64,000 nt of DNA from NCBI GenBank assembly GCA_900100835.1, contig FNCM01000013.1, positions 18,365-82,364 of the forward strand, in the 5' to 3' direction. Shown piece after piece: positions 16,435-25,701 of the stretch. The notes under the pieces were generated by a model. It was not told the origin of the DNA. It made no database searches and saw only the letters and a program-made list of their open reading frames with translations. The number at the start of each line of letters is the position of its first letter. The stretch's first letter is position 1. This DNA comes from Selenomonas sp. WCT3. GTDB lineage: Bacteria; Bacillota; Negativicutes; Selenomonadales; Selenomonadaceae. The position numbers and the translations under genes were made by a program.

Positions 16435-17114
16435 TTCTGCGCAAATGGGAAGACCTGCCGGCAGAGATGAAAAATGAACTGGTACGCCCCTATTATGAGT
16501 ATTTGGCAAAACATAAAATGACACTGGCAATGAAGTTTTTGCTGGATAAAATACTCGCGGCGATTCTATTGCTGGTTTTATCCCCTGTATTTTTTATAGT
16601 AGCGATTTGGATTAAAACGGATTCGCCTGGTGAAGTGTTCTTCCGCCAAGAGCGTATAACCCGCTATGGGAAGAAGTTTCGCATATACAAGTTTCGTACC
16701 ATGGTAAAGAATGCAGAGGCTTTGGGTAGTCAGGTAACAACCAACGCAGATATGCGTGTAACAAAAGTCGGTAAGAAAATCAGAGCTTGCCGATTGGACG
16801 AAATCCCGCAGCTCATAAACATTCTAAAGGGAGAAATGAGTTTTGTGGGTACGCGGCCGGAGGTGCCAAGATACGTGAAGTACTATACCGATGAAATGTA
16901 TGCAACTTTGCTACTTCCTGCGGGAGTGACCAGTGAGGCAAGCATCGAGTATAAAGACGAAGAACGACTTCTAGCAGAAGCAGATAATGCAGATGAAGTC
17001 TACATGGCAAAAGTGCTGCCGGAGAAAATGCGTTGGAATTATCGAGGCATCAAAAAGCAGGGGATTTTTGAGGATTTAAAGATAATGCTTAGAACAGTGG
17101 GGGCTGTGGTTTGA
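16431..17114 (+). CDS. Undecaprenyl-phosphate sugar-1-phosphate transferase
   Basis: 227 residues of the bacterial sugar transferase family: one N-terminal membrane helix (AAILLLVLSPVFFIVAIWI), then FFRQERITRYGKKFRIYKFRTM and the DEIPQLINILKGEMSFVGTRPEVP core with the catalytic Asp-Glu. It links the first sugar phosphate to undecaprenyl phosphate on the cytoplasmic face and so starts each repeat unit. Length fits the short PglC-like subgroup. Overlaps both neighbours by 4 bases. Confidence 0.9.
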   Translation: MILRKWEDLPAEMKNELVRPYYEYLAKHKMTLAMKFLLDKILAAILLLVLSPVFFIVAIWIKTDSPGEVFFRQERITRYGKKFRIYKFRTMVKNAEALGSQVTTNADMRVTKVGKKIRACRLDEIPQLINILKGEMSFVGTRPEVPRYVKYYTDEMYATLLLPAGVTSEASIEYKDEERLLAEADNADEVYMAKVLPEKMRWNYRGIKKQGIFEDLKIMLRTVGAVV

Positions 17115-18094
17115 AAGTTAGTATAAGCGTTGTAGCATTGAATGAAGAAAAATATTTGCCGACTATACTACAGGATATAGTGAATCAAACGTATTCACAT
17201 GAAGATATGGAAATCTTATTGGTAGATAGTATATCGCAAGATAGAACAAAAGAAATAATGATGGAGTTTGCGGAAAAATATCAAGATGAATTTTGGCAGA
17301 TAAAAGTGCTTGATAACGTAGGTAGGAGATTGGCAAATGGCTGGAATACTGCGCTAAGAGCATATGAGGGTGAAATTATTGTTCGCGTAGATGCACACGC
17401 ACATATTCCAGACGAATTTATTGCTAAGAATATAGAGCGATTAAAAAAAGGTGAATATGTATGTGGGGGGAGAAGGCCAAGTATTGCAGAGGATGACTCA
17501 TTCTCTGCAAAGTTATTATTAGCGGCAGAAAGTGCTGTGTTTGGTAGTGGCATATCTCCTTTTCGTAATAGCGAGAAAAGCGGGTATGTAAAGTCTATAT
17601 TCCATGGAGCTTATCGCCGGGAGATTTTTGAGGCGATTGGTTTTTTTGACGAACGTTTGGGGCGCACAGAAGATAATGATATTCATCAAAGAATCAGGGC
17701 GGCAGGATATAAGATTTTTATGGATAAGGATATCGTTTCTTATCAGTATGTAAGACCAACCTTGGGGAAAATGCTTAGACAGAAGTACATGAATGGTTAT
17801 TGGATTGGAAGAACAATTTATGTTAATCCGAAATGTTTAAGTATATATTATTTTATGCCGCTGATATTTGTGTTGTCGCTGCTTGTAGCATGTGCGTTAT
17901 ATGTAAATAGATGTCCGGAATTGCTGATTGCAATATTAACGGGGTATAGTGTTACTGCAGTATTTGTGGCAGTTGTAACAGTGAATAAATACCGAGGCGA
18001 TATAAGGTATTTGTTGATAGTTATTGTTTGCATGATGATACATGTAAGTTATGGAATTGGTACATTACGTGGGATATTATCATTGAAAAGGTGA
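17111..18094 (+). CDS. Glycosyltransferase family 2 with C-terminal membrane helices
   Basis: 327 residues: GT-A domain (SISVVALNEEKYLPTILQ…, nucleotide-sugar region VRVDAHAHIP as the DxD-like motif, GRTEDNDIHQRI as the acceptor/base region) and two or three C-terminal hydrophobic helices. Starts with TTG overlapping the previous stop. From about here the base composition falls sharply towards A+T, the border between the host-like and the acquired part of the locus. Donor and acceptor sugars unknown. Confidence 0.85.
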   Translation: MKVSISVVALNEEKYLPTILQDIVNQTYSHEDMEILLVDSISQDRTKEIMMEFAEKYQDEFWQIKVLDNVGRRLANGWNTALRAYEGEIIVRVDAHAHIPDEFIAKNIERLKKGEYVCGGRRPSIAEDDSFSAKLLLAAESAVFGSGISPFRNSEKSGYVKSIFHGAYRREIFEAIGFFDERLGRTEDNDIHQRIRAAGYKIFMDKDIVSYQYVRPTLGKMLRQKYMNGYWIGRTIYVNPKCLSIYYFMPLIFVLSLLVACALYVNRCPELLIAILTGYSVTAVFVAVVTVNKYRGDIRYLLIVIVCMMIHVSYGIGTLRGILSLKR

Positions 18095-18376
18095 GACGAA
18101 TATTGTAACGTGAATATATTTGATTGGTCATGTCAAAAAATATCAAATATATTAAAAAAATAGATAAGAGATAGATAAGATCTTGATGACGATTGGTGGG
18201 GGAGAGATGTTATATGAAAGTAGTAGATGATTAAAATAAGCTAGACAATATAAAGCTTTTAGATAAAAGATAAGACATGTTTGTTATAAAAGGTTCAGAT
18301 GGATGTTTCGTTCTTAATCATATGACGAAAAATGATGTTGTAATTTTGAGGGCTATTAATATTAAGGAGGGAGAAG
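18095..18376 (+). other. AT-rich spacer, possible gene remnant
   Basis: 282 bases with no convincing gene. An open stretch from ATG 18278 (46 codons, beginning MFVIKGSDGCFVLN) runs out of frame into the next gene and has no ribosome binding site; it may be a decayed piece of a glycosyltransferase or of nothing at all. No terminator is visible, so transcription may pass through. Confidence 0.4.
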
Positions 18377-19201
18377 ATGATGAGTATGGAGGAGAAAATG
18401 CTTTCTATATATGTTAGTTCATATGATGGAGCGGAGGATTTATGGCAGACTTTCTTTGATATCTTTTTTACGTATTGGAGAGAGTGTGAGTATGATATAT
18501 ATTTGATTAATAATGAAAAAAAATTTAAGTATGAAAAAAAAGAAATAAAAACGGTACCGATGGTTATTCATACCGGAGTGGAAATAAATTGGTTTTATAG
18601 AACAATACAATCTTTAAAGAAAATAAAAACAAAATATGTTCTGTTTATGTTGGAAGATTATTATTATAGCCGAAAACAATACAATGAAGAGTATGAAAAA
18701 ATAATAAGTTTTATGGAAGAACATAATGCATGGTTTTATCAATTGACAAATAAACCTGAAATAAAAATGAAAATAAACGGCGTAGTAAAAATAGCGAATG
18801 ATATTAATTATCCTGTTAATTTACAACCGGCAGTATGGAATCGGGAAAAGTTGATAAAAGTATTAGAGGAGATAGATGGAGTAACACCATGGGATTTTGA
18901 ACTTTATTTTAAAAAAAATAGTGAAGTTGGTGATGGTTCATATATACCTGGAGCTTATTATGATGATCGGGATATTATGGGATATAAAAACGGTGTGTTA
19001 AGAGGGCGCTGGATAAGATCAACGATTGAGTTTTATAAAAAGAGAGGGATAAAAATATATACAGGAGAGCGCGAGCGATTATCGCGGTGGAAGGAATTTA
19101 AGTTTTGGTGTGCGGGAAAGATGAGTACCAAATTATCAGCAAAAGAAAAAAGGGTTATAAAGCGGCTCCTTTCAATCATAAAGTTTAAATATTTGGAGTG
19201 A
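18377..19201 (+). CDS. Probable glycosyltransferase of unknown family
   Basis: 274 residues, very Lys/Tyr/Ile-rich. AAGGAGGG precedes ATG 18377. The pattern MLSIYVSSYDGAEDLWQTFF, then KTKYVLFMLEDYYYSRK (acidic DxD-like pair Glu-Asp after a hydrophobic strand) and PWDFELYF suggests a GT-A-like nucleotide-sugar transferase, but I do not recognise a family. It sits between a GT2 and the CapE-like gene in the AT-rich core. Eight bases separate it from the next ATG. Confidence 0.5.
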   Translation: MMSMEEKMLSIYVSSYDGAEDLWQTFFDIFFTYWRECEYDIYLINNEKKFKYEKKEIKTVPMVIHTGVEINWFYRTIQSLKKIKTKYVLFMLEDYYYSRKQYNEEYEKIISFMEEHNAWFYQLTNKPEIKMKINGVVKIANDINYPVNLQPAVWNREKLIKVLEEIDGVTPWDFELYFKKNSEVGDGSYIPGAYYDDRDIMGYKNGVLRGRWIRSTIEFYKKRGIKIYTGERERLSRWKEFKFWCAGKMSTKLSAKEKRVIKRLLSIIKFKYLE

Positions 19202-19208
19202 AAATATA

Positions 19209-20243
19209 ATGGATGTATTTAAAAATAAAACATTGTTAATAACGGGTGGCACTGGAAGCTTCGGAAATGCTGTGTTAAAAAGATTTTTAAAAACAGATAT
19301 AAAAGAAATAAGGATTTTTTCGCGAGATGAATTGAAACAAGATGATATGCGACATAAATATCAAAGAGAATATCCAGAGTATAGTGATAAAATTAAGTTT
19401 TATATAGGCGATGTTAGAGATATAAATTCTGTGAGAAATGCAATGCATAATGTCGATTACATTTTTCATGCCGCGGCACTGAAACAGGTGCCATCATGTG
19501 AGTTTTTTCCATTAGAAGCAGTTAAAACGAATGTGATAGGTACAGATAATGTGCTAACAGCGGCAATAGAATATAAGGTGAGAAAGGTAGTATGTTTGTC
19601 TACAGATAAAGCGGCATATCCAGTGAATGCAATGGGGACCTCAAAGGCGATGATGGAGAAAGTCATTGTTGCAAAGAGTAGGACGGTGGATCCTGAAAAA
19701 ACAAGTATTATGTGTACTCGATATGGGAATGTAATGTGTTCTAGAGGAAGTGTTATTCCTTTGTTTATTAAGCAGATACAAGAAAATAAGCCATTGACGA
19801 TAACATCCCCAACTATGACGAGATTTATTATGTCTTTAGATGAGGCTGTTGATCTTGTCATTTTCGCTTTTAAGAATGGTTCATCTGGTGATATTTTTGT
19901 GCAAAAAGCATCTGCGACAACTATTCGAGTTTTAGCAGATGCTATAAAAAAATTATTTAGATATGAAAAAAATGATAAGATTATTGGAATTCGACATGGT
20001 GAAAAAACATATGAAACATTATTGACAAATGAAGAGTGTACAAAGGCAATTGATATGGGGGATTTTTATAGAGTCCCTTGTGATAAAAGAGATTTGAACT
20101 ATGATAATTATTATTCGAAAGGAGTGATGCGTAATGGTCTTACGGAATTTAATAGTAATAATACAAGACTGTTGACAGTAAAAGAGACAATGGATAAATT
20201 AATGTCTATATCAGAGATATCGGAAAAAATAAAAGGGATTTAA
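19209..20243 (+). CDS. UDP-GlcNAc 4,6-dehydratase / 5-epimerase, CapE / FnlA / WbjB type
   Basis: 344 residues, short-chain dehydrogenase. GGTGSFGNAVLKRFL binds the nucleotide; STDKAAYPVNAMGTSKAMMEK holds the Met-x3-Lys variant of the usual Tyr-x3-Lys pair that marks the CapE/FnlA subgroup, and RHGEKTYETLLT follows. These enzymes invert C5 and dehydrate UDP-GlcNAc to the UDP-L-arabino-4-hexulose precursor of L-FucNAc, L-PneNAc, L-RhaNAc and L-QuiNAc. The following gene encodes its expected reductase. Confidence 0.88.
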   Translation: MDVFKNKTLLITGGTGSFGNAVLKRFLKTDIKEIRIFSRDELKQDDMRHKYQREYPEYSDKIKFYIGDVRDINSVRNAMHNVDYIFHAAALKQVPSCEFFPLEAVKTNVIGTDNVLTAAIEYKVRKVVCLSTDKAAYPVNAMGTSKAMMEKVIVAKSRTVDPEKTSIMCTRYGNVMCSRGSVIPLFIKQIQENKPLTITSPTMTRFIMSLDEAVDLVIFAFKNGSSGDIFVQKASATTIRVLADAIKKLFRYEKNDKIIGIRHGEKTYETLLTNEECTKAIDMGDFYRVPCDKRDLNYDNYYSKGVMRNGLTEFNSNNTRLLTVKETMDKLMSISEISEKIKGI

Positions 20244-20962
20244 TGATGAATATATTGATAACAGGAAAAAATGGCTTCATAGCTAAAAATTTATTGGAAA
20301 CGCTAAGCGGTCAGCATAATGTTATGTCGATATCGCACAATGAATCAGAAGAATGTCTATATAGATGCTGCTCGAAGTGTGATGTGATTTATCATTTGGC
20401 AGCGGTTCAACGAAGTGAAAATGAAGAAGATTTTGTGAATGGAAATATTATATATACAAAAAAAATAATAGAAGCGATAGAAAAAAGCAAAAATCACGTG
20501 CCAGTTATTTTTTCGTCATCAACTGGGATAGAAAACAACAATATTTTCGCAAAAACAAAATTAGAAGCGGAAAAAATTTTGCGAGAATATGGGAAGAAAT
20601 ATGAAAAAAATATTGTTGTATTTAAATTAAATAATATATATGGAAAGTACGGAAAGCCGGATTTCAATAATGTGATAGCAACGTTCTGTAATAATGTTGC
20701 AAAATCAAGGCCTATACTTATACATAATCCTGCAACAATATTGAAATTGACGTATATCGATGATTTAATGAAAGATTTTATATATATATTAAATGATATA
20801 GATAATTATAATGATAGATATGATGAATATATACTTCCGTCAAACATTATAGAAAAAACGTTAGGGGATATCGTTAAAACAATTGGGGATGTTTGTAATG
20901 GAAAGGTGTATGATGAGTTTTCAGAAAGGATACAAAAAACATTAATGTCTTATTATAAATGA
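20243..20962 (+). CDS. CapF/FnlB-like SDR reductase lacking the cupin domain
   Basis: 239 residues: NILITGKNGFIAKNLLETL at the N-terminus, YHLAAVQRSENEEDF, then SSSTGIENNNIFAKTKLEAE with the catalytic pattern, and LNNIYGKYGKPDFNN. This equals the N-terminal half of CapF. The ~120-residue C-terminal cupin, which in CapF epimerises C3, is absent: the frame ends cleanly at SYYK and the next gene starts 20 bases later. Without C3 epimerisation the reductase would give the L-rhamno (RhaNAc) product rather than L-6-deoxytalosamine, as proposed for WbvR. ATG overlaps the previous stop. Confidence 0.78.
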   Translation: MMNILITGKNGFIAKNLLETLSGQHNVMSISHNESEECLYRCCSKCDVIYHLAAVQRSENEEDFVNGNIIYTKKIIEAIEKSKNHVPVIFSSSTGIENNNIFAKTKLEAEKILREYGKKYEKNIVVFKLNNIYGKYGKPDFNNVIATFCNNVAKSRPILIHNPATILKLTYIDDLMKDFIYILNDIDNYNDRYDEYILPSNIIEKTLGDIVKTIGDVCNGKVYDEFSERIQKTLMSYYK

Positions 20963-20981
20963 GTTTTGTGGGGTAATAGAT

Positions 20982-21842
20982 ATGAATCAGAGTATGATTG
21001 GAATAGTTATTTTAAATTATAATACGTGGGATTTGTCAATTAAATGTATTAAAAGTATAAAAAATCATACTGATGATTTATCGATAAGGATATATTTGGT
21101 GGATAATTGCTCGACACATGTTCCTACAAGTTCTGAGTTGGCGTTTATACGAGAAAATGGGGTGTTTATAAAAGCTCCGAAGAATAATGGATATTCTGCA
21201 GGAAATAATCTTGGACTAAAACGAGCTATAGATGATAATTGTGACTATGTGATGATCGTAAACACAGATGTAGAGTTTTGTGATGATTCGATAAAAGTGA
21301 TGAAACTTTTTTTAGAAAATAATGATGCGGGAATTGTAGGTCCGCAAATATATAACAAAGAAAATGAGTTCATGCCGATTTACATGGTGAACAAATTGAC
21401 AGCGATTGGGAAAATAAAGAATATTTTTTTAAAGACTCCGGTAAGAATATTTTTTCGAGAGTTCGAAAGAAAATTTATTTGCAAAAATGAGTTAGAAGCA
21501 CCTTTGCATGTTTTTTCAGTTAGTGGATGTTGTTTTATGATAGATAAATATTGTGCCCAAAATATATATCCGTTAGATGAAAAAACTTTTTTGTATGAGG
21601 AAGAATATATATTAGGCATCATCTTAGAGAAAAAGGATATTAAAGCGTTCGTCATTCCGAATACGCATGTTATACATGCACATGGAAAATCAACTGAGCA
21701 AAATCCATTACGTTCATATCAATACTTTATCGAAAGCGAGCAGTATTATTTAAAAGAATATCTACATTCTGGGATGATTTGTAGATATATAATTTATTCG
21801 ATAAGAATGATTGTTAAGTTTTTTAGACTTTTGAGATTATAA
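20982..21842 (+). CDS. Glycosyltransferase family 2 (rhamnosyltransferase-like)
   Basis: 286 residues, GT-A fold: IGIVILNYNTWDLSIKCIKS, then PKNNGYSAGNNLGLKRAI and VMIVNTDVEF, the pattern of WbbL-type rhamnosyltransferases. A deoxy-L-sugar donor would fit the two nucleotide-sugar genes just upstream, but this is inference. AT-rich, weak ribosome binding site GGGGT before the ATG. Confidence 0.82.
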   Translation: MNQSMIGIVILNYNTWDLSIKCIKSIKNHTDDLSIRIYLVDNCSTHVPTSSELAFIRENGVFIKAPKNNGYSAGNNLGLKRAIDDNCDYVMIVNTDVEFCDDSIKVMKLFLENNDAGIVGPQIYNKENEFMPIYMVNKLTAIGKIKNIFLKTPVRIFFREFERKFICKNELEAPLHVFSVSGCCFMIDKYCAQNIYPLDEKTFLYEEEYILGIILEKKDIKAFVIPNTHVIHAHGKSTEQNPLRSYQYFIESEQYYLKEYLHSGMICRYIIYSIRMIVKFFRLLRL

Positions 21843-21855
21843 AGGTGACTTTATT

Positions 21856-22977
21856 ATGATTAAAGGGTTGTTTATTTTATATGATTTTTCGACCAGAAAT
21901 ATTGATATTTCGAGTGGTATATCAAAAAAAATATATGCACAAAAAGAAGTTTTAGAAAGTTTACCTTGCAAGATGGAGTTTTATAATCCCTATGAATATA
22001 AAATGGATAATATTATATTTAGAGTTTGTAGGAGGTTGCCTCTGTGGGGGTATTTAAATAAACCTGTAGTAGAGTGTGATTATCAAGAATATGATTTTGT
22101 ATATATACGAAAACCATGGCTGATGGATGTCGATACATTGTTCCTTTTGCGAAAAATAAAAAAAGAAAATAATAAAATAATTATTATAATGGAATTACCA
22201 ACATATCCGTATGATTATGAAATGGAAAAAATAAGTATGTATCCTTTGTTAGTGAAAGATAAAATATATCGACATTTGTTAAAAAAATATGTAGACAGGA
22301 TAGTTACATATTCTGAAGACAAGTCGATATGGGGGATAAAGACTATTTGCATAAGTAATGGTGTGAAAATGGATGAGAGGCTAGATGAATTTACAGAAAA
22401 TGATGAAGTGAACATTATCGCAGTATCTAATTTGGCGTTTTGGCATGGGTATGATAGAGCGATAGAGGGGTTAAATAACTATTACTCATCAGGTGGAAAA
22501 GAGAATATAATTTTACATATTGTTGGTACGGGAAATGAATTAAAAAAACTAAAAAGGATAGTTGATAAATATAATTTGGGCGATAAAGTTATATTTTATG
22601 GGCGTAAATCTAAGGATGAGTTGATAGAATTATATAAAATATGCAAAATTGGAATGGATAGCTTAGGCAGGCATAGATCTAAAGTGTATTATAATTCTTC
22701 CTTGAAAAGTAAGGAATATCTTATGAAGGGGCTGCTCGTTGTATCTGCAGTGAAAAATGAGTTGGATTATGAAGAAAATTACCCTTATTATTTAAGGATA
22801 CCAGCAAATGATGTTCCGGTGGACTATAATAAAATTTTAAGCTTTTATCATAAAATTTATGATTTTGATAAAGAAGAGAACATAAGAAGAAAAATAATTA
22901 AATTCGGAATAAAAACATTCTCAATGGAAAAAGCCATGAAATCTCTTATGAGATATTTAAGATGTATGAAATTATAG
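21856..22977 (+). CDS. Glycosyltransferase family 4-like
   Basis: 373 residues in a GT-B arrangement. The C-terminal half reads NLAFWHGYDRAIEGL, HIVGTGNELKKLKRIV, VIFYGRKSKDELIELYKICKIG and SLKSKEYLMKGLLVV, the usual GT4 donor-binding order with the E(x)7E region represented by KSKEYLMKG. The N-terminus GLFILYDFSTRNIDISSG lacks the common GGxE. Substrate unknown. Confidence 0.8.
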   Translation: MIKGLFILYDFSTRNIDISSGISKKIYAQKEVLESLPCKMEFYNPYEYKMDNIIFRVCRRLPLWGYLNKPVVECDYQEYDFVYIRKPWLMDVDTLFLLRKIKKENNKIIIIMELPTYPYDYEMEKISMYPLLVKDKIYRHLLKKYVDRIVTYSEDKSIWGIKTICISNGVKMDERLDEFTENDEVNIIAVSNLAFWHGYDRAIEGLNNYYSSGGKENIILHIVGTGNELKKLKRIVDKYNLGDKVIFYGRKSKDELIELYKICKIGMDSLGRHRSKVYYNSSLKSKEYLMKGLLVVSAVKNELDYEENYPYYLRIPANDVPVDYNKILSFYHKIYDFDKEENIRRKIIKFGIKTFSMEKAMKSLMRYLRCMKL

Positions 22978-22985
22978 GTGAAAAA

Positions 22986-24272
22986 ATGATACCGATTTGC
23001 ATTGGATTGATAGCGGCTATGACCGTGATTATGTATATATATTATAAAAAAGTATACAATGTTGCATTCCTGTTTAGTGGATTTTGGTTAGTTATAGTAC
23101 TGATGTCATCGCTAAATTTATATGATGTTTTTATTTCGAACGATTATGTATATGAATTAATTACATTGGGAGTGGCTTTTTTTGATTTTGGTTTTTTGGT
23201 TTCTCAGAAAATAAGAATTAAGAACGTGTTTAATATTAATGAGGAGGAGATAGACCAAAGAAAATATCTTGTATGTGTATGCATATGTTTGATAGCTATA
23301 TCCCCAGATTTACAAATGTTGCTTTTCTTTTTTGAAAATGGGTTTGATATTAATTATATATATTATATAGTTGCGATGAATTCGTATGGGGATACTGACA
23401 GTGTAGTAACACAATTTGGCACCGCTTGGCAACAAATATTGTCGACATATATTGGATATCCGTTGCAATATTTATTGATCGCAAGCGGAATTTGTAAGGG
23501 ACTTAAAGAAGGTAATAAGAAATATATTTTTATTTCTTTGACTTTTTTGATTGTAAGATTTTTAGTAGATATAAAACGTACAGTTTTAATTATGTTTTTC
23601 TTTATGGCATTATTTGTTATTCTTCTGTTACAGGATAGAAAAAAGACAAATAGTGGTTTCTTTTGTGGCGTGCATAAGAAAAATATTATATATTTTTTCG
23701 TTTTTTTTGGCATATACATATTGATTTCAAATATGCGTAGTGGTGAAGAGGAAAATTTTTCACTGCTTGAGAATATATATTTTTATTACGCGGGATGCGT
23801 AAAATATTTTGATTTGCGTATAGCGAATATAGATTTTGCTGATAATACATATGGATTGTTTTCTTGCCGAGGGCTAATAGCTCCCTTTTTGGGAGTGCTA
23901 ACAAAAATAATGGATGTTGATTTTCCTATATATGAAATGGCTACAAAACAGTTAGCATTATTACATGGTACCGTTTATCAGATCGCACCTGGCCACTATT
24001 ATAATTCATATGCGACTTGTTTTTGGGAATTTTATGTAGATGGCAAGGAGATAGGAGTAGCTATTGGATCGTTAATATATGGACTGCTGGGGGGCGTTTT
24101 TTTTCATTCATATATTGAACGAAGAACCTTACTATCTATATATAATCTTAGTTTTTTTATCTCCATCTATTTGTTATTTTCGATGTTGCAAATATCATCA
24201 ATCATCAATTATTTAGTATGGCCGTTGTTATTTAATGTGTTCATGTTTGAGAGAAAAGATAGAAATGGCTAG
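22986..24272 (+). CDS. Oligosaccharide repeat-unit polymerase (Wzy-like)
   Basis: About 428 residues with ten to eleven predicted membrane helices and one large extracytoplasmic loop (around residues 240-330). Sequence is poorly conserved, as usual for Wzy; assignment rests on topology and on position beside the flippase. ATG 22986 with AGGTG upstream is chosen over ATG 22962, which lies inside the previous gene. The 3' end overlaps the flippase start by 8 bases. Confidence 0.75.
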   Translation: MIPICIGLIAAMTVIMYIYYKKVYNVAFLFSGFWLVIVLMSSLNLYDVFISNDYVYELITLGVAFFDFGFLVSQKIRIKNVFNINEEEIDQRKYLVCVCICLIAISPDLQMLLFFFENGFDINYIYYIVAMNSYGDTDSVVTQFGTAWQQILSTYIGYPLQYLLIASGICKGLKEGNKKYIFISLTFLIVRFLVDIKRTVLIMFFFMALFVILLLQDRKKTNSGFFCGVHKKNIIYFFVFFGIYILISNMRSGEEENFSLLENIYFYYAGCVKYFDLRIANIDFADNTYGLFSCRGLIAPFLGVLTKIMDVDFPIYEMATKQLALLHGTVYQIAPGHYYNSYATCFWEFYVDGKEIGVAIGSLIYGLLGGVFFHSYIERRTLLSIYNLSFFISIYLLFSMLQISSIINYLVWPLLFNVFMFERKDRNG

Positions 24273-25674
24273 TGTGAAAAAAAACTATTTTTTTATTGCG
24301 ATTTATCAGTTTTTGTTATTGTTTGTTCCGCTGATTACAACACCGTATTTAACTCGTGTGTTAGGTGCTAGAAGTTTGGGGGTATATTCTTACACAAATT
24401 CAATAGCTCATTATTTCACAATTTTTATAATGATGGGGTTGACTATATATGGGAGTAGACAAATAGCTATCGTCAGAAATGATGAAATTGAGTTAAATAA
24501 TAGTTTTAGTGAAATAGTATCTGTACAATTGGTTAACGGCATATTTTTTTCTCTTATATATAGTATCTACTCATTGTATATATTTTTTTACGAGAAGGAA
24601 ATTTTCTTTATAACAATATTATGGGGATTTTACGTTATTTCCGCTAGTCTTGATATTAGCTGGTTCTTTTCTGGTATGGAGAATTTTAAATTAATAGTAA
24701 TCAGAAATTTAATAGCTAAGATAATAGTTATTGTTGGAATTTTTTCTTTGGTTTCAAGAGATGGGCTATGGATTTATATTTTTATAGTATCATTAGGGGA
24801 TTTTATTAGTCAAATTGTTTTGTGGAAAAATATTGATAAATATGTCAAGGTGGAATTTAATTTTGATTATAAGAAATATATTAAGCATTATAAAAAATGC
24901 TTGGTATTATTTGTTCCCGTTGTAGCGGTTAGTTTGTATACAATCGTAGACAAAATCATGTTAGGGTATATGTCGTCATATGAGGAGCTGGCTTTTTTTG
25001 ATAATTCACAAAAAATAACAGTGTTGCCGCTAGCTATTATAACATCACTAGGGACTGTTATGTTGCCGAGAATTTCTAATTTAATATCCCAAAAATCAAA
25101 TAATAATGTTTTTGAATATATAGGAAAATCAATGAAATTTACGTTGGCAAGTTCAATCGGGGTGGCTTTTGGCTTAGCTGCTTTTTCGCCATCGTTTTCG
25201 GTTTTGTATTTTGGTCCAGAGTTTTCAAATTGTGGAGACATGATCGTATTGTTATCAATTACGATACCAATTATAGCGTGGGCAAATGTGATACGAATGC
25301 AGTATTTGTTGCCCAATAATATGGATAATGTTTATATTTTTGCTGTGATGATGGGGGCGATATTGAATATAATATTAAATATATTGTTGATACCCAGATA
25401 TAACGCATATGGTGCGATTGTTGCAACGATTGCAACTGAGCTGTGTGTGACTTTTATACAGTCATATTACGTAAAGGAAGATTTGCCTTTGCTACAATTT
25501 AGTGCCTGGGGATGTGTATTTTTATTAGTAGGCGCTGTGTTATATTATATTTCGATAAGTATAGGGTTATGTGTCGATTCTGATATAATTTTTTTATTAG
25601 TTAAGGCGTTTGGTTGGATTTTTATTTACGGAATGACATCGATAGTGTTCTTTAAAATTCTACCCTCTTTTTGA
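24265..25674 (+). CDS. Polysaccharide flippase (Wzx-like, MOP superfamily)
   Basis: 469 residues with about twelve to fourteen helices. LITTPYLTRVLGARSLGVYSY near the N-terminus is the hallmark of Wzx/RfbX proteins, and NVIRMQYLLPNN with later helices fits too. It flips the undecaprenyl-linked repeat unit to the outer leaflet, where Wzy polymerises it under Wzz control. The ATG at 24265 is chosen because the residues before it are inside the wzy gene and not conserved. Confidence 0.88.
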   Translation: MASVKKNYFFIAIYQFLLLFVPLITTPYLTRVLGARSLGVYSYTNSIAHYFTIFIMMGLTIYGSRQIAIVRNDEIELNNSFSEIVSVQLVNGIFFSLIYSIYSLYIFFYEKEIFFITILWGFYVISASLDISWFFSGMENFKLIVIRNLIAKIIVIVGIFSLVSRDGLWIYIFIVSLGDFISQIVLWKNIDKYVKVEFNFDYKKYIKHYKKCLVLFVPVVAVSLYTIVDKIMLGYMSSYEELAFFDNSQKITVLPLAIITSLGTVMLPRISNLISQKSNNNVFEYIGKSMKFTLASSIGVAFGLAAFSPSFSVLYFGPEFSNCGDMIVLLSITIPIIAWANVIRMQYLLPNNMDNVYIFAVMMGAILNIILNILLIPRYNAYGAIVATIATELCVTFIQSYYVKEDLPLLQFSAWGCVFLLVGAVLYYISISIGLCVDSDIIFLLVKAFGWIFIYGMTSIVFFKILPSF

Positions 25675-25701
25675 TAAATGTTTTATTTTCGGAGACTAAA
25701 A

